Source of the DNA: Cyclobacteriaceae bacterium
GTDB lineage: Bacteria; Bacteroidota; Bacteroidia; Cytophagales; Cyclobacteriaceae
DNA length: 64,000 bases
Assembly: GCA_019638285.1 (NCBI GenBank)
Contig: JAHBUB010000005.1
Coordinates: 1 to 64,000, forward strand
Reading direction: 5' to 3'
Below are positions 37,965-47,257 of the stretch, piece after piece. A model generated the notes under the pieces. The model saw nothing but the letters and a program-made list of their open reading frames with translations, ran no database searches and was not told the origin of the DNA. The position numbers were made by a program, and so were the translations under genes. Numbering within the stretch: the stretch's first letter is position 1; each line of letters begins with the position of its first letter.

Positions 37965-38249
37965 ATGGAAGAACTTTCAATAAAGATTAAAATAGCGGAC
38001 CGTGAGTACCCGATGAAGGTAAAACTTGAGGAGGAAGAAAAGATTAGAGCGGCCGGAAAATTGATCAATGAGAAAATAAAGCATTACCGGGGGCAATTCG
38101 GAATAAATGATAAGCAAGACCTATTGGCAATGGTCGCATTTGACTGTCTCGTTGACAAAATGGCCGATGAAAAGAATTTAGAAGACATCGATCATACCGT
38201 GGTAGAGAAAATTAATCACCTCAACCAACTGGTTTCACAGGGAATTTAA
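37965..38249 (+). CDS. zapA: Cell division protein ZapA
   Basis: A 94-residue ZapA, which binds and bundles FtsZ at the Z ring. The N-terminal beta hairpin (IKIKIADREYPMKV) followed by two helices (EEKIRAAGKLINEKIKHYRGQFG, DLLAMVAFDCLVDKM) fits the family, as does the length. It sits between the coiled-coil gene and rny. Confidence 0.88.
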   Translation: MEELSIKIKIADREYPMKVKLEEEEKIRAAGKLINEKIKHYRGQFGINDKQDLLAMVAFDCLVDKMADEKNLEDIDHTVVEKINHLNQLVSQGI

Positions 38250-38312
38250 AAGCCCTTCTTTTTCCTTCATTACAGTATTTCTTCGGGTGTTACAACTTTA
38301 AATGTTAGCACC

Positions 38313-39878
38313 ATGGAATTACCTATACTCATTGCAATTAGTATTTCTCTGATTGTTATCCTGAGTCTTTTGCTTGGCAACCTATTCTACAAAAAGAAGC
38401 TGGCCAAAAAGCAAATCGACCTAGATGAAAAGTACAAGTCGATGATGCGCGAAGCTGAACTAAAGGCTGAGAACATCAAAAAGGATAAGATCATTGAAGC
38501 CAAAGAAAAACTGCTCAAAATGAAGCAGGAGTTTGAAGAAGAGGCCAATCGAAAGAAAAATCAGATCATCAGTAATGAGCAAAAAATAAAGCAGCGTGAG
38601 GCCCAGATTTCACGTGAATTGGAGCAATTAAAACGCAAAGAGGCAGAAGCCAACGAAGACAAGCAAAATCTTGCTGTGCAGTTGGAACACGTAAGGAAAA
38701 GAAAAGAGGAGCTAGACAAGTTCAATGAACAAAAGGTTGCCATACTGGAAAACATCTCTAAAATAACGGCAAATGAGGCGCGCGACCAATTGGTGGAAAC
38801 TTTAAAAGAAGAGGCAAAAACGAAGGCAAGCTCTTTCATCAAGGACATTATGGAGCAGGCCAAACTTACTGCCACCAAAGAAGCCCGTAAAATTGTAGTG
38901 GAAACCATTCAGCGAACAGCCACCGAACACGCCATTGAAAATTGTGTGTCTATTTTCAATATCGAAAGCGATGACATCAAAGGAAAAATAATTGGTCGTG
39001 AAGGTCGAAACATTCGTGCTTTGGAAGCAGCCACGGGAGTAGAAATAATTGTGGACGACACACCAGAAGCCATTATCATCTCTGGATTCGATCCAGTAAG
39101 AAGGGAAACAGCAAGACTTTCATTACACAGGTTAGTACAGGATGGACGTATTCACCCGGCTCGTATTGAAGAAATAGTAGCCAAGACAGCTAAAAACATT
39201 GAAGACGAGATTATTGAAACCGGAGAACGAACTGTCATCGACTTGGGCATACACGGCCTACATCCGGAACTGGTTAAAATGGTAGGAAGGATGCGCTTTC
39301 GTTCTTCTTATGGTCAGAACCTACTCCAGCATTCCCGTGAAGTGGCCAATCTTTGTGCCATCATGGCTGCCGAACTGGGACTGAATGTAAAGCAGGCAAA
39401 ACGTGCGGGTCTACTTCATGACATTGGAAAAGTGTGGCCGGAAGAATTGGAAAAGCCTCACGCCATCGTAGGCATGGAGCTGGCCCTAAAGTATAAAGAG
39501 CATCCTGTGGTTTGCAATGCCATTGGCGCTCACCACGATGAAATTGAAATGACAGACATTATTGCACCTATCATACAAGCTTGTGATGCCATTAGCGGTG
39601 CGCGACCTGGCGCCAGGCGTGAGGTGATGGAGCAATACATCAAGCGCTTGCGTGAATTGGAGGAAGTAGGATTGAGTTTCGAAGGCGTTGAAAAATGCTA
39701 TGCTATTCAAGCCGGTAGGGAACTACGCGTAATTGTGGATGCCGAGAAAGCATCTGATGAACGTGCCGCCCAGTTAAGCTTTGACATCTCACAAAAGATA
39801 GAGCACGATATGCAATATCCAGGGCAGATTAAAGTGACTGTAATTCGTGAAATGCGAAGTGTGGCTTACGCTAAATAA
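38313..39878 (+). CDS. rny: Ribonuclease Y
   Basis: A 521-residue membrane-anchored endoribonuclease that starts mRNA decay. Domains: N-terminal transmembrane helix (~4-26), long coiled coil (~28-190), KH domain (~205-275 with [20 protein letters not shown]), then HD domain ([12 protein letters not shown] near 369-380, and AHHDE). All key elements are present. The gene ends in a bidirectional palindrome facing the convergent amidohydrolase gene. Confidence 0.96.
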   Translation: MELPILIAISISLIVILSLLLGNLFYKKKLAKKQIDLDEKYKSMMREAELKAENIKKDKIIEAKEKLLKMKQEFEEEANRKKNQIISNEQKIKQREAQISRELEQLKRKEAEANEDKQNLAVQLEHVRKRKEELDKFNEQKVAILENISKITANEARDQLVETLKEEAKTKASSFIKDIMEQAKLTATKEARKIVVETIQRTATEHAIENCVSIFNIESDDIKGKIIGREGRNIRALEAATGVEIIVDDTPEAIIISGFDPVRRETARLSLHRLVQDGRIHPARIEEIVAKTAKNIEDEIIETGERTVIDLGIHGLHPELVKMVGRMRFRSSYGQNLLQHSREVANLCAIMAAELGLNVKQAKRAGLLHDIGKVWPEELEKPHAIVGMELALKYKEHPVVCNAIGAHHDEIEMTDIIAPIIQACDAISGARPGARREVMEQYIKRLRELEEVGLSFEGVEKCYAIQAGRELRVIVDAEKASDERAAQLSFDISQKIEHDMQYPGQIKVTVIREMRSVAYAK

Positions 39879-39925
39879 TTTTAGAGTTACAGATTTGGGA
39901 GACTCTCAATTCTGTAACTCTAAAA
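39879..39925. terminator. Bidirectional terminator between rny and the amidohydrolase gene
   Basis: TTTTAGAGTTACAGA (39879-39893) and TCTGTAACTCTAAAA (39911-39925) are a perfect 15-bp inverted repeat with a 17-nt loop. The T-runs are inside the stem ends, so it can end transcription from both convergent genes. Confidence 0.75.
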
Positions 39926-39940
39926 TCTAAAAACATTAAA

Positions 39941-41623
39941 TCAATTTCCTTTGTAACCTGGTCCTCTTACCACCCTACCTGGTCGAGCGCCAGTATGCTC
40001 ACCATCCGCAATCACCTGCTCCCCATTGACAAATACATGCACCATGCCTGTACTGTATTGATGAGGTTGCTCAAAAGTAGAATGATCTTGAATTTTTTTA
40101 AGGTCGAAAGCCACCACATCGGCATAATAACCTGGTGCCAAGGTTCCTCTCTTTTTTATCTTCAAGTTACTTGCAGGCAACGAGGTGAGTTTCCTTATTG
40201 CTTCCTGCATAGGAATAACTTTTTCGTCCCTCACATATTTACCAAGCAATCGTGCGAAGTTTCCGTAGGCACGGGGATGATCATTTGACTTAAGAAACAC
40301 ACCTGAAGCAGTCGGAGAGCCAGCATCTGAACCAAAACTCACGTAAGGCAAAGCAATTTGCCTTTTGATGTTTTCTTCACTCATCATAAAATAGGCGGTA
40401 CCTACCCTTGTGCTGTCAGCCATTACTAAATCCATGGCTGTTTCCTCCGGTGATTTTCCATAAATTTTTGCTACTTCTGCCAATGTTTTCCCCGTGAACT
40501 GTCTGAGTGAATCGTTGGTAAACTCAAGCAACAAGACATTATCAGGACTACCAGACATCAGTAATAAATTCTCCCATTTGTCTGATGGTTCTCTCATTTC
40601 TTCTAAAGCCTTCTTTCTTATTTGTGAATTCTTCATTCTCTTGATCCACTCGTGCAATCCTCCTTCTTGTAACCAAGGTGGCATAGCCGCATCCAACCCT
40701 GTAGCCCCAGCACGATAGGTATACATGTCGGCTGTTATTTTTAATCCAGAGCTATTGGCTGCATCAATCATTGCCAACACAGAATCGAGTTTGTTCCAGT
40801 TTTCTGAACCCGCCATTTTTAAATGATAAATCTCTGCCGGTAAGCCTGCTTCACGCGCGATGCGAATAGTTTCATCCACAGCACCAAAAATACCATTACC
40901 CTCGCTGCGCATGTGTGTGATATACATCCCTCCATATTCGGCAGCAACCTTACAAAGTGCAATCAATTCCTCTGTACTGGAGTAGTTTGCCGGTGCATAG
41001 ATCAAAGAAGACCCCACCCCCAAAGCACCATCTTCCATGGCCTTCCGCACCAAATCCTGCATGCGTGCTAGCTCCTCCTCATTGGGCAATCTATTATCGT
41101 AATTGAGTTCATGAATTCTCACAGTAGTAGCACCAATAAAAGAGGCTACGTTAGGGGTAACTCCTCTTTTTACCAATGATTGCAAATATTCATCAAGGGT
41201 TGTCCAGTCAATGTCATGGGCATAGTCTGGGTTGCGTCTCATATCATCTAGCATCCCCTTGCGCATTTCTTCGTTGATCGGCCCCATGGATCCACCCTCG
41301 CCAAATACCTCCAATGTTACCCCTTGCCTGATATCGCTTTGTGAATTACCATCAATAATTAAACTCTCAACCGCCCAACTTAGCATATTGATAAAACCCG
41401 GTGCTACTACAAGTCCCTTGGCATCAATTTCCTTTTTGCCAACTGCTTTGGACAAATCCCCAATCACTGCAATGGTATCCGCATTGATACCCACGTCAGC
41501 AATTCGCCCTGCTACCCCAGTTCCATCATAAACAGTTCCCTGACGAATTATAACATCATATTCTTCTTTCTTACAGGACAGAATACTAATAACGAGTATG
41601 AGAAATACGGGGATTGTTTTCAT
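39941..41623 (-). CDS. D-aminoacylase-like amidohydrolase lipoprotein lacking the HxH motif
   Basis: A 560-residue member of the N-acyl-D-amino-acid deacylase branch of the amidohydrolase superfamily. A lipobox (SILSC, Cys17) marks it as a lipoprotein. Later metal-ligand candidates are kept: His in ITHMRSEGN, His in IYHLKMAG and Asp in SFGSDAGSP. However the N-terminal metal motif, normally D-x-H-S-H-x-D, reads NMLSWAV at residues 79-85, so both histidines (positions 81 and 83) are Leu and Trp. It may be a one-metal enzyme or may have lost this activity. The relative at 43112-44608 keeps the motif. Confidence 0.87.
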   Translation of the reverse strand: MKTIPVFLILVISILSCKKEEYDVIIRQGTVYDGTGVAGRIADVGINADTIAVIGDLSKAVGKKEIDAKGLVVAPGFINMLSWAVESLIIDGNSQSDIRQGVTLEVFGEGGSMGPINEEMRKGMLDDMRRNPDYAHDIDWTTLDEYLQSLVKRGVTPNVASFIGATTVRIHELNYDNRLPNEEELARMQDLVRKAMEDGALGVGSSLIYAPANYSSTEELIALCKVAAEYGGMYITHMRSEGNGIFGAVDETIRIAREAGLPAEIYHLKMAGSENWNKLDSVLAMIDAANSSGLKITADMYTYRAGATGLDAAMPPWLQEGGLHEWIKRMKNSQIRKKALEEMREPSDKWENLLLMSGSPDNVLLLEFTNDSLRQFTGKTLAEVAKIYGKSPEETAMDLVMADSTRVGTAYFMMSEENIKRQIALPYVSFGSDAGSPTASGVFLKSNDHPRAYGNFARLLGKYVRDEKVIPMQEAIRKLTSLPASNLKIKKRGTLAPGYYADVVAFDLKKIQDHSTFEQPHQYSTGMVHVFVNGEQVIADGEHTGARPGRVVRGPGYKGN

Positions 41624-41706
41624 GGAGCGGAGGGTTTAAGCTATTAAGCTACGCAATCAGCACGAAATAATAAAGCAGAGGCCCCTAACCGTTATGAATT
41701 CTTGAC

Positions 41707-43089
41707 CTACTGAAGGATAACTCTAATGGAATCGTTTTGCATTCGCGCTTTAAGCCAACTTGTTATCTTCTTCGTTTGAGAGGAGTTGGGTCTGTGCTTC
41801 ATCTTCAAATAGACCGTCAAAGCTGTATCATATTTACTTTCATTGGCCTGATAATATATGGAGGGGTAAACAGAAAGTTCTTCTACCGGACTCACTACTA
41901 TGCTCAATTCATCCGTCATACTTTTAATCGGCCACACTTCAGGCTTCACTCTTTCCAACTTCCTTTGCAATGAGTCGATTATTCGATCTCGCTGGCGCAG
42001 GGACTGCTCTGTGTTCTTGTATAGATCCTCCAGTACACCCGTCTTTATTGCATTGTAATCTACCGGATCGGATCGGTCCATGTCCTGACGAATTTTTAGT
42101 TCCGTTTCAGTAAGTCCATAAATTGCCATTTTATCTTTAATAATGGCCAACATATCATCATCCAGTTTTTTTCCAAATAGGAGCAATTCAATCTTTCTTT
42201 CTTTTGGATCAATTGACCGGTTTACAATTTGTGTATCCGGAAAATTAAATTCATTGTTTATGAAATTAATAGCACTTTGTTCGTAAAAAGTTTTTGACAC
42301 TATCTGATATCCCATAAAAATACTTGGCCCAATGGTCAAAATTACTACCAGCGCGATAGACCTTCTTACCCTCCGCTCAGTTTGAATATCCACAAAATTA
42401 TGAAGTGAAAAGCGCTGATACTTTACCATCAGGTAAGTGGCAATCGCTATAAAAATGCTATTGATAAAGTAGAGATAGAATGCACCAAAAAAGTAAGTTA
42501 GATTTCCAGTTGCTAATCCGTATCCTGCCGTACAAAGTGGTGGCATCAATGCGGTAGCAATGGCTACGCCTGGTATCACTGTACCTTTTTGCTTACTGGT
42601 ATAAGCAATGATACCTGCCAAGCCTCCAAAAAAAGCTATGAACACATCCCAGATAGTAGGTGTTGTTCGGGATAGCAACTCCGAGCTGGCATCGCTTAGT
42701 GGAGAAACTAGGAAATAAGCGGTTGAGGTAATGAGACTTATGACAGTAGCGATCCCAAGGTTTCTAAGCGCTCTTTTAATAAGTCCAAAATCATTTATCC
42801 CTACTCCAACTCCTAAGCCAATAATTGGTCCCATCAACGGAGAAATTAACATGGCTCCTATTACCACAGCGGTAGAGTTCATGTTGAGGCCGATGGAGGC
42901 AATAAAGATGGCAAAAATGAGAATCCACAGGTTCATCCCACGAAACTCAACACTCTCTCGAATTCCATTTACAATTTGGTCTTCCTGAGATTTATCAAAA
43001 TTGAGATTAAATTGATAATTAAAGAGTTGGCGCAGTGTTTTCGCCATCGTCTTTTTGGGTGCTTCTTCCTTTTTAGTTTCTTGTGTCAT
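41707..43089 (-). CDS. DUF389 / TIGR00341 family membrane protein
   Basis: A 460-residue membrane protein. Residues ~50-250 contain about six helices, with the DUF389 landmarks AVVIGAMLISPLMGPIIGLG (~74-93) and IPGVAIATALMPPLCTAGYGLATG. The C-terminal ~200 residues are soluble and probably periplasmic or cytosolic with a helical linker. The function is unknown. It lies between two D-aminoacylase-like genes on the same strand (gaps of 83 and 22 bp). Confidence 0.87.
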   Translation of the reverse strand: MTQETKKEEAPKKTMAKTLRQLFNYQFNLNFDKSQEDQIVNGIRESVEFRGMNLWILIFAIFIASIGLNMNSTAVVIGAMLISPLMGPIIGLGVGVGINDFGLIKRALRNLGIATVISLITSTAYFLVSPLSDASSELLSRTTPTIWDVFIAFFGGLAGIIAYTSKQKGTVIPGVAIATALMPPLCTAGYGLATGNLTYFFGAFYLYFINSIFIAIATYLMVKYQRFSLHNFVDIQTERRVRRSIALVVILTIGPSIFMGYQIVSKTFYEQSAINFINNEFNFPDTQIVNRSIDPKERKIELLLFGKKLDDDMLAIIKDKMAIYGLTETELKIRQDMDRSDPVDYNAIKTGVLEDLYKNTEQSLRQRDRIIDSLQRKLERVKPEVWPIKSMTDELSIVVSPVEELSVYPSIYYQANESKYDTALTVYLKMKHRPNSSQTKKITSWLKARMQNDSIRVILQ

Positions 43090-43111
43090 TCTAGGATACT
43101 CCTGTTTATAT

Positions 43112-44608
43112 CTACTCGGTTCTCTCTAAGGTTCTGCCAGGAAATTGGTGAGTAGAACCATTTTCATTAAGTACTTCAACACCATTTACAATTACGCGAC
43201 TTATTCCTACAGACAATGCATGAGGTTGGCGTGAAGTAGCCTGGTCAGCAACTGTATTAGGATCAAACAACACCAGGTCAGCATAGTATCCTGGCTTAAT
43301 CTCTCCTCTTTTTTTCAAATTTAGATTGATCGCTGCTTGTTTGGTCATCTTATGGATGGCCTCCTCTAATGTTAATGTATGTTCTTCTCTTACATAATGC
43401 CTTAATATTTTTGTAAAAGTGCCATGGCCTCGTGGATGCAGCCCCTCAGTTGTTCCATCAGAGCAAATGTTGGAGTAAGGCCACTTCATAATTCGCTTGA
43501 TATCATTTTCATCCATGCTTGTGACAATAATACTTTCATCTCCCTCCTGCTTTTCAACAATATCAATTAAATCCATTAGCGTTTGTTCTGGATCTGTTTT
43601 TCTAATCAAAGCTACTTCTGCCAAAGTTTTACCTACATACTCCGGAATGGGGGAATAATCGCCAATGAGGACACCTTCGGGTGTGGTGAGTTCAGTTAAA
43701 GCAAAATTAGCCTCTCCCCTGTCTTTAAAATTTCGTTCTGGAAATAAAACCGTCATGGTAGATTGCCAATAGGGATAAGGATAAATATCAGCAGTAATAT
43801 CTACTCCTGCTGCCCTCGCTGAATCTAGCAGGGTAATCATCTTAGCAGACTGGCCCCACAAGCTTTTCATGGCCAGTTTCGCATGCGATATTTGAACTGG
43901 CACACCCGTTTGCTTACCTATATTAATAATCTCCTTTAAAGAATTCCAAAAATAGCGATCCTCACTTCGCATATGGCTTATGTAGCGGCCTCCATAGCGA
44001 GCAACCACCGCGGTCAATTGCACGACCTCATCTTCATTTGAATAAATCCCCGGATCATATTCCAAGCCTGTAGACAATCCCAACGATCCCTGCTCCAAAT
44101 CCTGCTCCAACATTTTTTTCATTTGGTCAATCTCTCCCTGAGTAGCCTCTCTTTGGTACTTTTTCCCTAAAACCATTCTCCTTAATGTATTGTGGCCGGT
44201 GTAAGAACCTACGTTAATAGCAACGGGTGCGCTGTCCAACTTGCTCATCAATCTGGTAATGGGAAACTGTGATCCACCATCCTGTCCCACTATCATGGTG
44301 GTAACACCCTGGCTTGTTAGCGCCAATATATCCCGGCCCTCAAACATGCTTCTATCGTGGTGGCTGTGCGTGTCAATAAATCCAGGAGACAAAGCCAGTC
44401 CTGTAGCATCAATTTCATTTTGGGTAGTTGCCTTTGACAAATCACCAACCGCAGCGATGGTGTCCGCATTGATTCCCACGTCTCCAATAAAAGAAGGCTG
44501 TCCATTGCCATCCACCACTTGAGCATGGCGAATGATCGTATCGAAGTGGGTCTGATTGCAGGCACTTATTAAAAGTGAGCAAACCACGATGGGTAGTAGT
44601 TTTTTCAT
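43112..44608 (-). CDS. D-aminoacylase-like amidohydrolase lipoprotein, HxH motif intact
   Basis: A 498-residue amidohydrolase of the D-aminoacylase/N-acyl-D-amino-acid deacylase group, probably cleaving the N-acyl group of a D-amino acid or a related amide. The lipobox is LISAC with Cys17. The metal motif DTHSHHD is complete (His81, His83), with later ligands in ISHMRSEDRY, QISHAKLAM and CSDGTTEG. The cysteine ligand of classical D-aminoacylase (NCG) is replaced by QDG. It shares its N-terminal layout with 39941-41623, so the two probably arose by duplication. Confidence 0.88.
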   Translation of the reverse strand: MKKLLPIVVCSLLISACNQTHFDTIIRHAQVVDGNGQPSFIGDVGINADTIAAVGDLSKATTQNEIDATGLALSPGFIDTHSHHDRSMFEGRDILALTSQGVTTMIVGQDGGSQFPITRLMSKLDSAPVAINVGSYTGHNTLRRMVLGKKYQREATQGEIDQMKKMLEQDLEQGSLGLSTGLEYDPGIYSNEDEVVQLTAVVARYGGRYISHMRSEDRYFWNSLKEIINIGKQTGVPVQISHAKLAMKSLWGQSAKMITLLDSARAAGVDITADIYPYPYWQSTMTVLFPERNFKDRGEANFALTELTTPEGVLIGDYSPIPEYVGKTLAEVALIRKTDPEQTLMDLIDIVEKQEGDESIIVTSMDENDIKRIMKWPYSNICSDGTTEGLHPRGHGTFTKILRHYVREEHTLTLEEAIHKMTKQAAINLNLKKRGEIKPGYYADLVLFDPNTVADQATSRQPHALSVGISRVIVNGVEVLNENGSTHQFPGRTLERTE

Positions 44609-44727
44609 TGCTATTTATTTACACAGTTAAGTATTAAAAATACTGGAAAATAAACTGATTCCCTTTCTTTTCGCCAAAGTGGTTTTCCACCTCAATAAGC
44701 CCACAAAAGGTCTTTAGGCATAAAGGC

Positions 44728-45522
44728 CTAATTAGTTTGTAAAAGCAATTGAAGTAGCTCTTTGTATAGTTTGGCTGCTAGCATGGCAGTAATGCCTGTT
44801 TGGTCTCGAGTTGGATTGAGTTCTACTAAGTCTGCCCCCACTATATTTCCTTTAATATTCTGGATAATGGATAAAATTTCGCGAGAGGTAAAACCACCCG
44901 GTTCATGATGAGATAGTCCGGGTGCAAAAGCCGGGTCCACAGCATCCAAATCCAATGAAATGTAAACAGGGCCTTCTAATTGAAACCTAATATTCGCATT
45001 CCAGTCCTTCATTTGAATCACTTCCACACCAAAACGCTTCACCTGCTTGGCCTGATGTGTATTCATAGTGCGTATCCCCACTTGTATTAATCTGCTTGCC
45101 AAGCCCTCTTCCATGATTCGCGCAAAAGGACAAGCATGCGAATATTTATTACCTTCAAAATTATCATACAAGTCACCATGCGCATCCAGATGTAGGATAG
45201 TTAGTTTTCCAAATTTCTTTGCAAAGGCCTTTATTATTGGATACGTAATGGAATGATCTCCTCCTAAGGACAGGATTTTGTCAGTTTTATTTAGTTGCTC
45301 AGTAATTGCACGCTCAATGGCTTCAATGGCTTCAACTCCACTGGGTAGCGCCAAGTCTCCTTCATCTTTCCATCCCGGGTGATCTTTAAGGTTGACGAGC
45401 CCTTCGGTAAAGTAATTGGCAGAATCAGAATGGTAAGCTTCTCTGATTTTTGGCGGTGCCTGTGCTGGGCCACGCATAAAAGAAGAAAACTCATCGAAAG
45501 GAATCCCTATAACAGAAATCAT
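44728..45522 (-). CDS. Agmatinase/arginase family ureohydrolase
   Basis: A 264-residue dinuclear manganese ureohydrolase. The three metal motifs are complete: GGDHS (~86-90), HLDAHGDLYD (~112-121) and SLDLDAVDPAFAPG (~185-198). The substrate is probably agmatine or another guanidino compound, giving urea and an amine. Its ATG overlaps the stop of the upstream PLP decarboxylase gene (ATGA at 45519-45522), so the two are translationally coupled. Confidence 0.9.
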   Translation of the reverse strand: MISVIGIPFDEFSSFMRGPAQAPPKIREAYHSDSANYFTEGLVNLKDHPGWKDEGDLALPSGVEAIEAIERAITEQLNKTDKILSLGGDHSITYPIIKAFAKKFGKLTILHLDAHGDLYDNFEGNKYSHACPFARIMEEGLASRLIQVGIRTMNTHQAKQVKRFGVEVIQMKDWNANIRFQLEGPVYISLDLDAVDPAFAPGLSHHEPGGFTSREILSIIQNIKGNIVGADLVELNPTRDQTGITAMLAAKLYKELLQLLLQTN

Positions 45523-46940
45523 ATTATTATTTTTCTGGCGTGTTTTTTAATTCTCTCCCACCCCTTACTCACCTCCTCCTTTGAAGTGTTATTATTACCT
45601 GATACCAATCGCAAGGTATATTTATCGTTTAGCTTGGTTTGGGTTAAAAGAATAGCCCCTGTTTGGTTAAGCCCTTCCAGTAGCTCCTTATTAATGTCAT
45701 TGAGTCTCGATTCGTTTTTCAGTCCTTTGGGTCTGTATCTGAAGCATACCAGATTGAGTGGAACGGGAGCCAATAATTCAAAATCTTCTTCCCGCTCAAT
45801 TTCATCTTTAAGCCAGTGCCCAATTTCAATGTGTTCTGAAATTATCTTCCGCAAGCCATCTACCCCATAACTTCTGATTACAAACCATAGCTTAAGTGCC
45901 CTGAAGCGTCTCCCCAACGGTATACTCCAATCCCGATAATTATTGACCAAGTGATCTTCCGGAGTTTTAAGATATTCGGGTAAAATACTGAACGTATCAG
46001 TCAATGCTTTTTTATCTTTCACAAAATAAGCAGAACAATCAAAGTTGGTTAACATCCACTTATGTGGATTGAAAACAAAGCTATCCGCTAACTCAACACC
46101 TTCACTCATCCAACGCATTTCCGGCAACAGCAAGGCCGTGCCCGCATAGGAAGCATCGATGTGATGCCAACACTTATATTTTTTACAAATCTCTCCGATG
46201 GCTTTAATGGGATCAATTGCCGTTGAGCTTGTCGTACCAATGGTGGATACCACACACAACGGAATCATACCCAAAGCTATGTCTTGTTCAATGGCGCTTT
46301 CAAGTGCGTCAGGTTTCATCTCAAAGTTTTCGTCCACGCCAACTTTTACCAAATTGTCAATGCCAAAACCTGCAATCTTTACTCCTTTGTCTACTGAAGA
46401 GTGTGCCTGAGCTGAAGTATATATCCTGAATTTTTCGTTTCCATCAAACCCTCTTTGGTTGATGGCATAGGCTGAGTTGAATTCGCGGGCCGTGAGCAGC
46501 GCCACAAGGGTTGATGATGAGCTGCTATCCTGAATAACCCCTGTTAGATTGGAAGGAAGCCCTAACATATCTCTGAGCCATTCCATCATCCGTTCCTCCA
46601 GTTCTTCCGCTGCAGGAGAAGTAAGCCAAATCATACATTGCGCGCCCATGTTTGCTGCTAGCATTTCAGCCAAAACTGACGGGCCACTTGTGCCCGATGG
46701 GAAATAAGCAAAGAACTGTGGATGTTGCCAATGAGTCATCCCCGGTAAAATAATTTTATTAAAATCTGAAAATATTTTTTTAAACTCCTCTCCTATTTCA
46801 GGAGCTTGTACTGGCAGTTGGACTTTTATATCACCTGGTTTGATGTTGGGTTTCACCGGATAATCCCCCACGTTATCCATATAGTCAGCCATCCAATCGA
46901 CTAACTCATGTGCTGCTTTACGAAATTCTGTTGATGTCAT
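45519..46940 (-). CDS. Group II PLP-dependent decarboxylase (aromatic amino acid type)
   Basis: A 473-residue fold-type I decarboxylase of the aromatic-L-amino-acid/glutamate group. PLP contacts are HIDASYAGTALL (~245-256, with Asp for the pyridine nitrogen), and the lysine is in FNPHKWMLTNFDCSAYFV (~282-300). N-terminal PQFFAYFPSGTSGPSVLAEML is typical of DOPA/tyrosine/tryptophan decarboxylases. It makes an amine from an amino acid. The coupled downstream gene is a guanidino-hydrolase, which raises the possibility of a guanidinium or arginine-related substrate; sequence alone favours an aromatic one. Confidence 0.87.
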   Translation of the reverse strand: MTSTEFRKAAHELVDWMADYMDNVGDYPVKPNIKPGDIKVQLPVQAPEIGEEFKKIFSDFNKIILPGMTHWQHPQFFAYFPSGTSGPSVLAEMLAANMGAQCMIWLTSPAAEELEERMMEWLRDMLGLPSNLTGVIQDSSSSSTLVALLTAREFNSAYAINQRGFDGNEKFRIYTSAQAHSSVDKGVKIAGFGIDNLVKVGVDENFEMKPDALESAIEQDIALGMIPLCVVSTIGTTSSTAIDPIKAIGEICKKYKCWHHIDASYAGTALLLPEMRWMSEGVELADSFVFNPHKWMLTNFDCSAYFVKDKKALTDTFSILPEYLKTPEDHLVNNYRDWSIPLGRRFRALKLWFVIRSYGVDGLRKIISEHIEIGHWLKDEIEREEDFELLAPVPLNLVCFRYRPKGLKNESRLNDINKELLEGLNQTGAILLTQTKLNDKYTLRLVSGNNNTSKEEVSKGWERIKKHARKIII

Positions 46941-47185
46941 TTCTCAATAAGATGTAGTACGATAAAAGTACGATTGCATTGGTCAGGCGCCAAATTTGAT
47001 TATAGACTATTTGATCGAATAACATTAACCTATTAGAATATGGAAAAATTGCAGTCCCGCACCATCTTAAAATAGTCTTACACTAGAAGAGGTAACCTTT
47101 ACAGGAATTGAGTGCTGATTCGCAGATGTCTCTGTTTTAAAAGTGAACGTCTCTCCACTTTGGAGACAACACGATCATTATTATG

Positions 47186-47257
47186 TGACCCCGGCAGGAA
47201 TCGAACCTGCATCTTCAGAATCGGAATCTGAAATTCTATCCATTGAAATACGGGGCC
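47186..47257 (-). tRNA. tRNA-Arg (anticodon CCG)
   Basis: A 72-nt cloverleaf on the minus strand. The 7-bp acceptor stem (GGCCCCG with CGGGGTC) has one G-U pair. The anticodon stem is TCAGA/TCTGA with loop TTCCGAT, giving anticodon CCG for codon CGG. The T arm is GCAGG/CCTGC with loop TTCGATT. The variable loop has only four bases, and the first D-stem pair is T-T. The CCA end is not encoded. Confidence 0.92.

Noticed and set aside
38250-38312. Possible 6S RNA between zapA and rny
   Set aside because: 6S RNA is near zapA in some bacteria, but the gap here is only 63 bp, too short.
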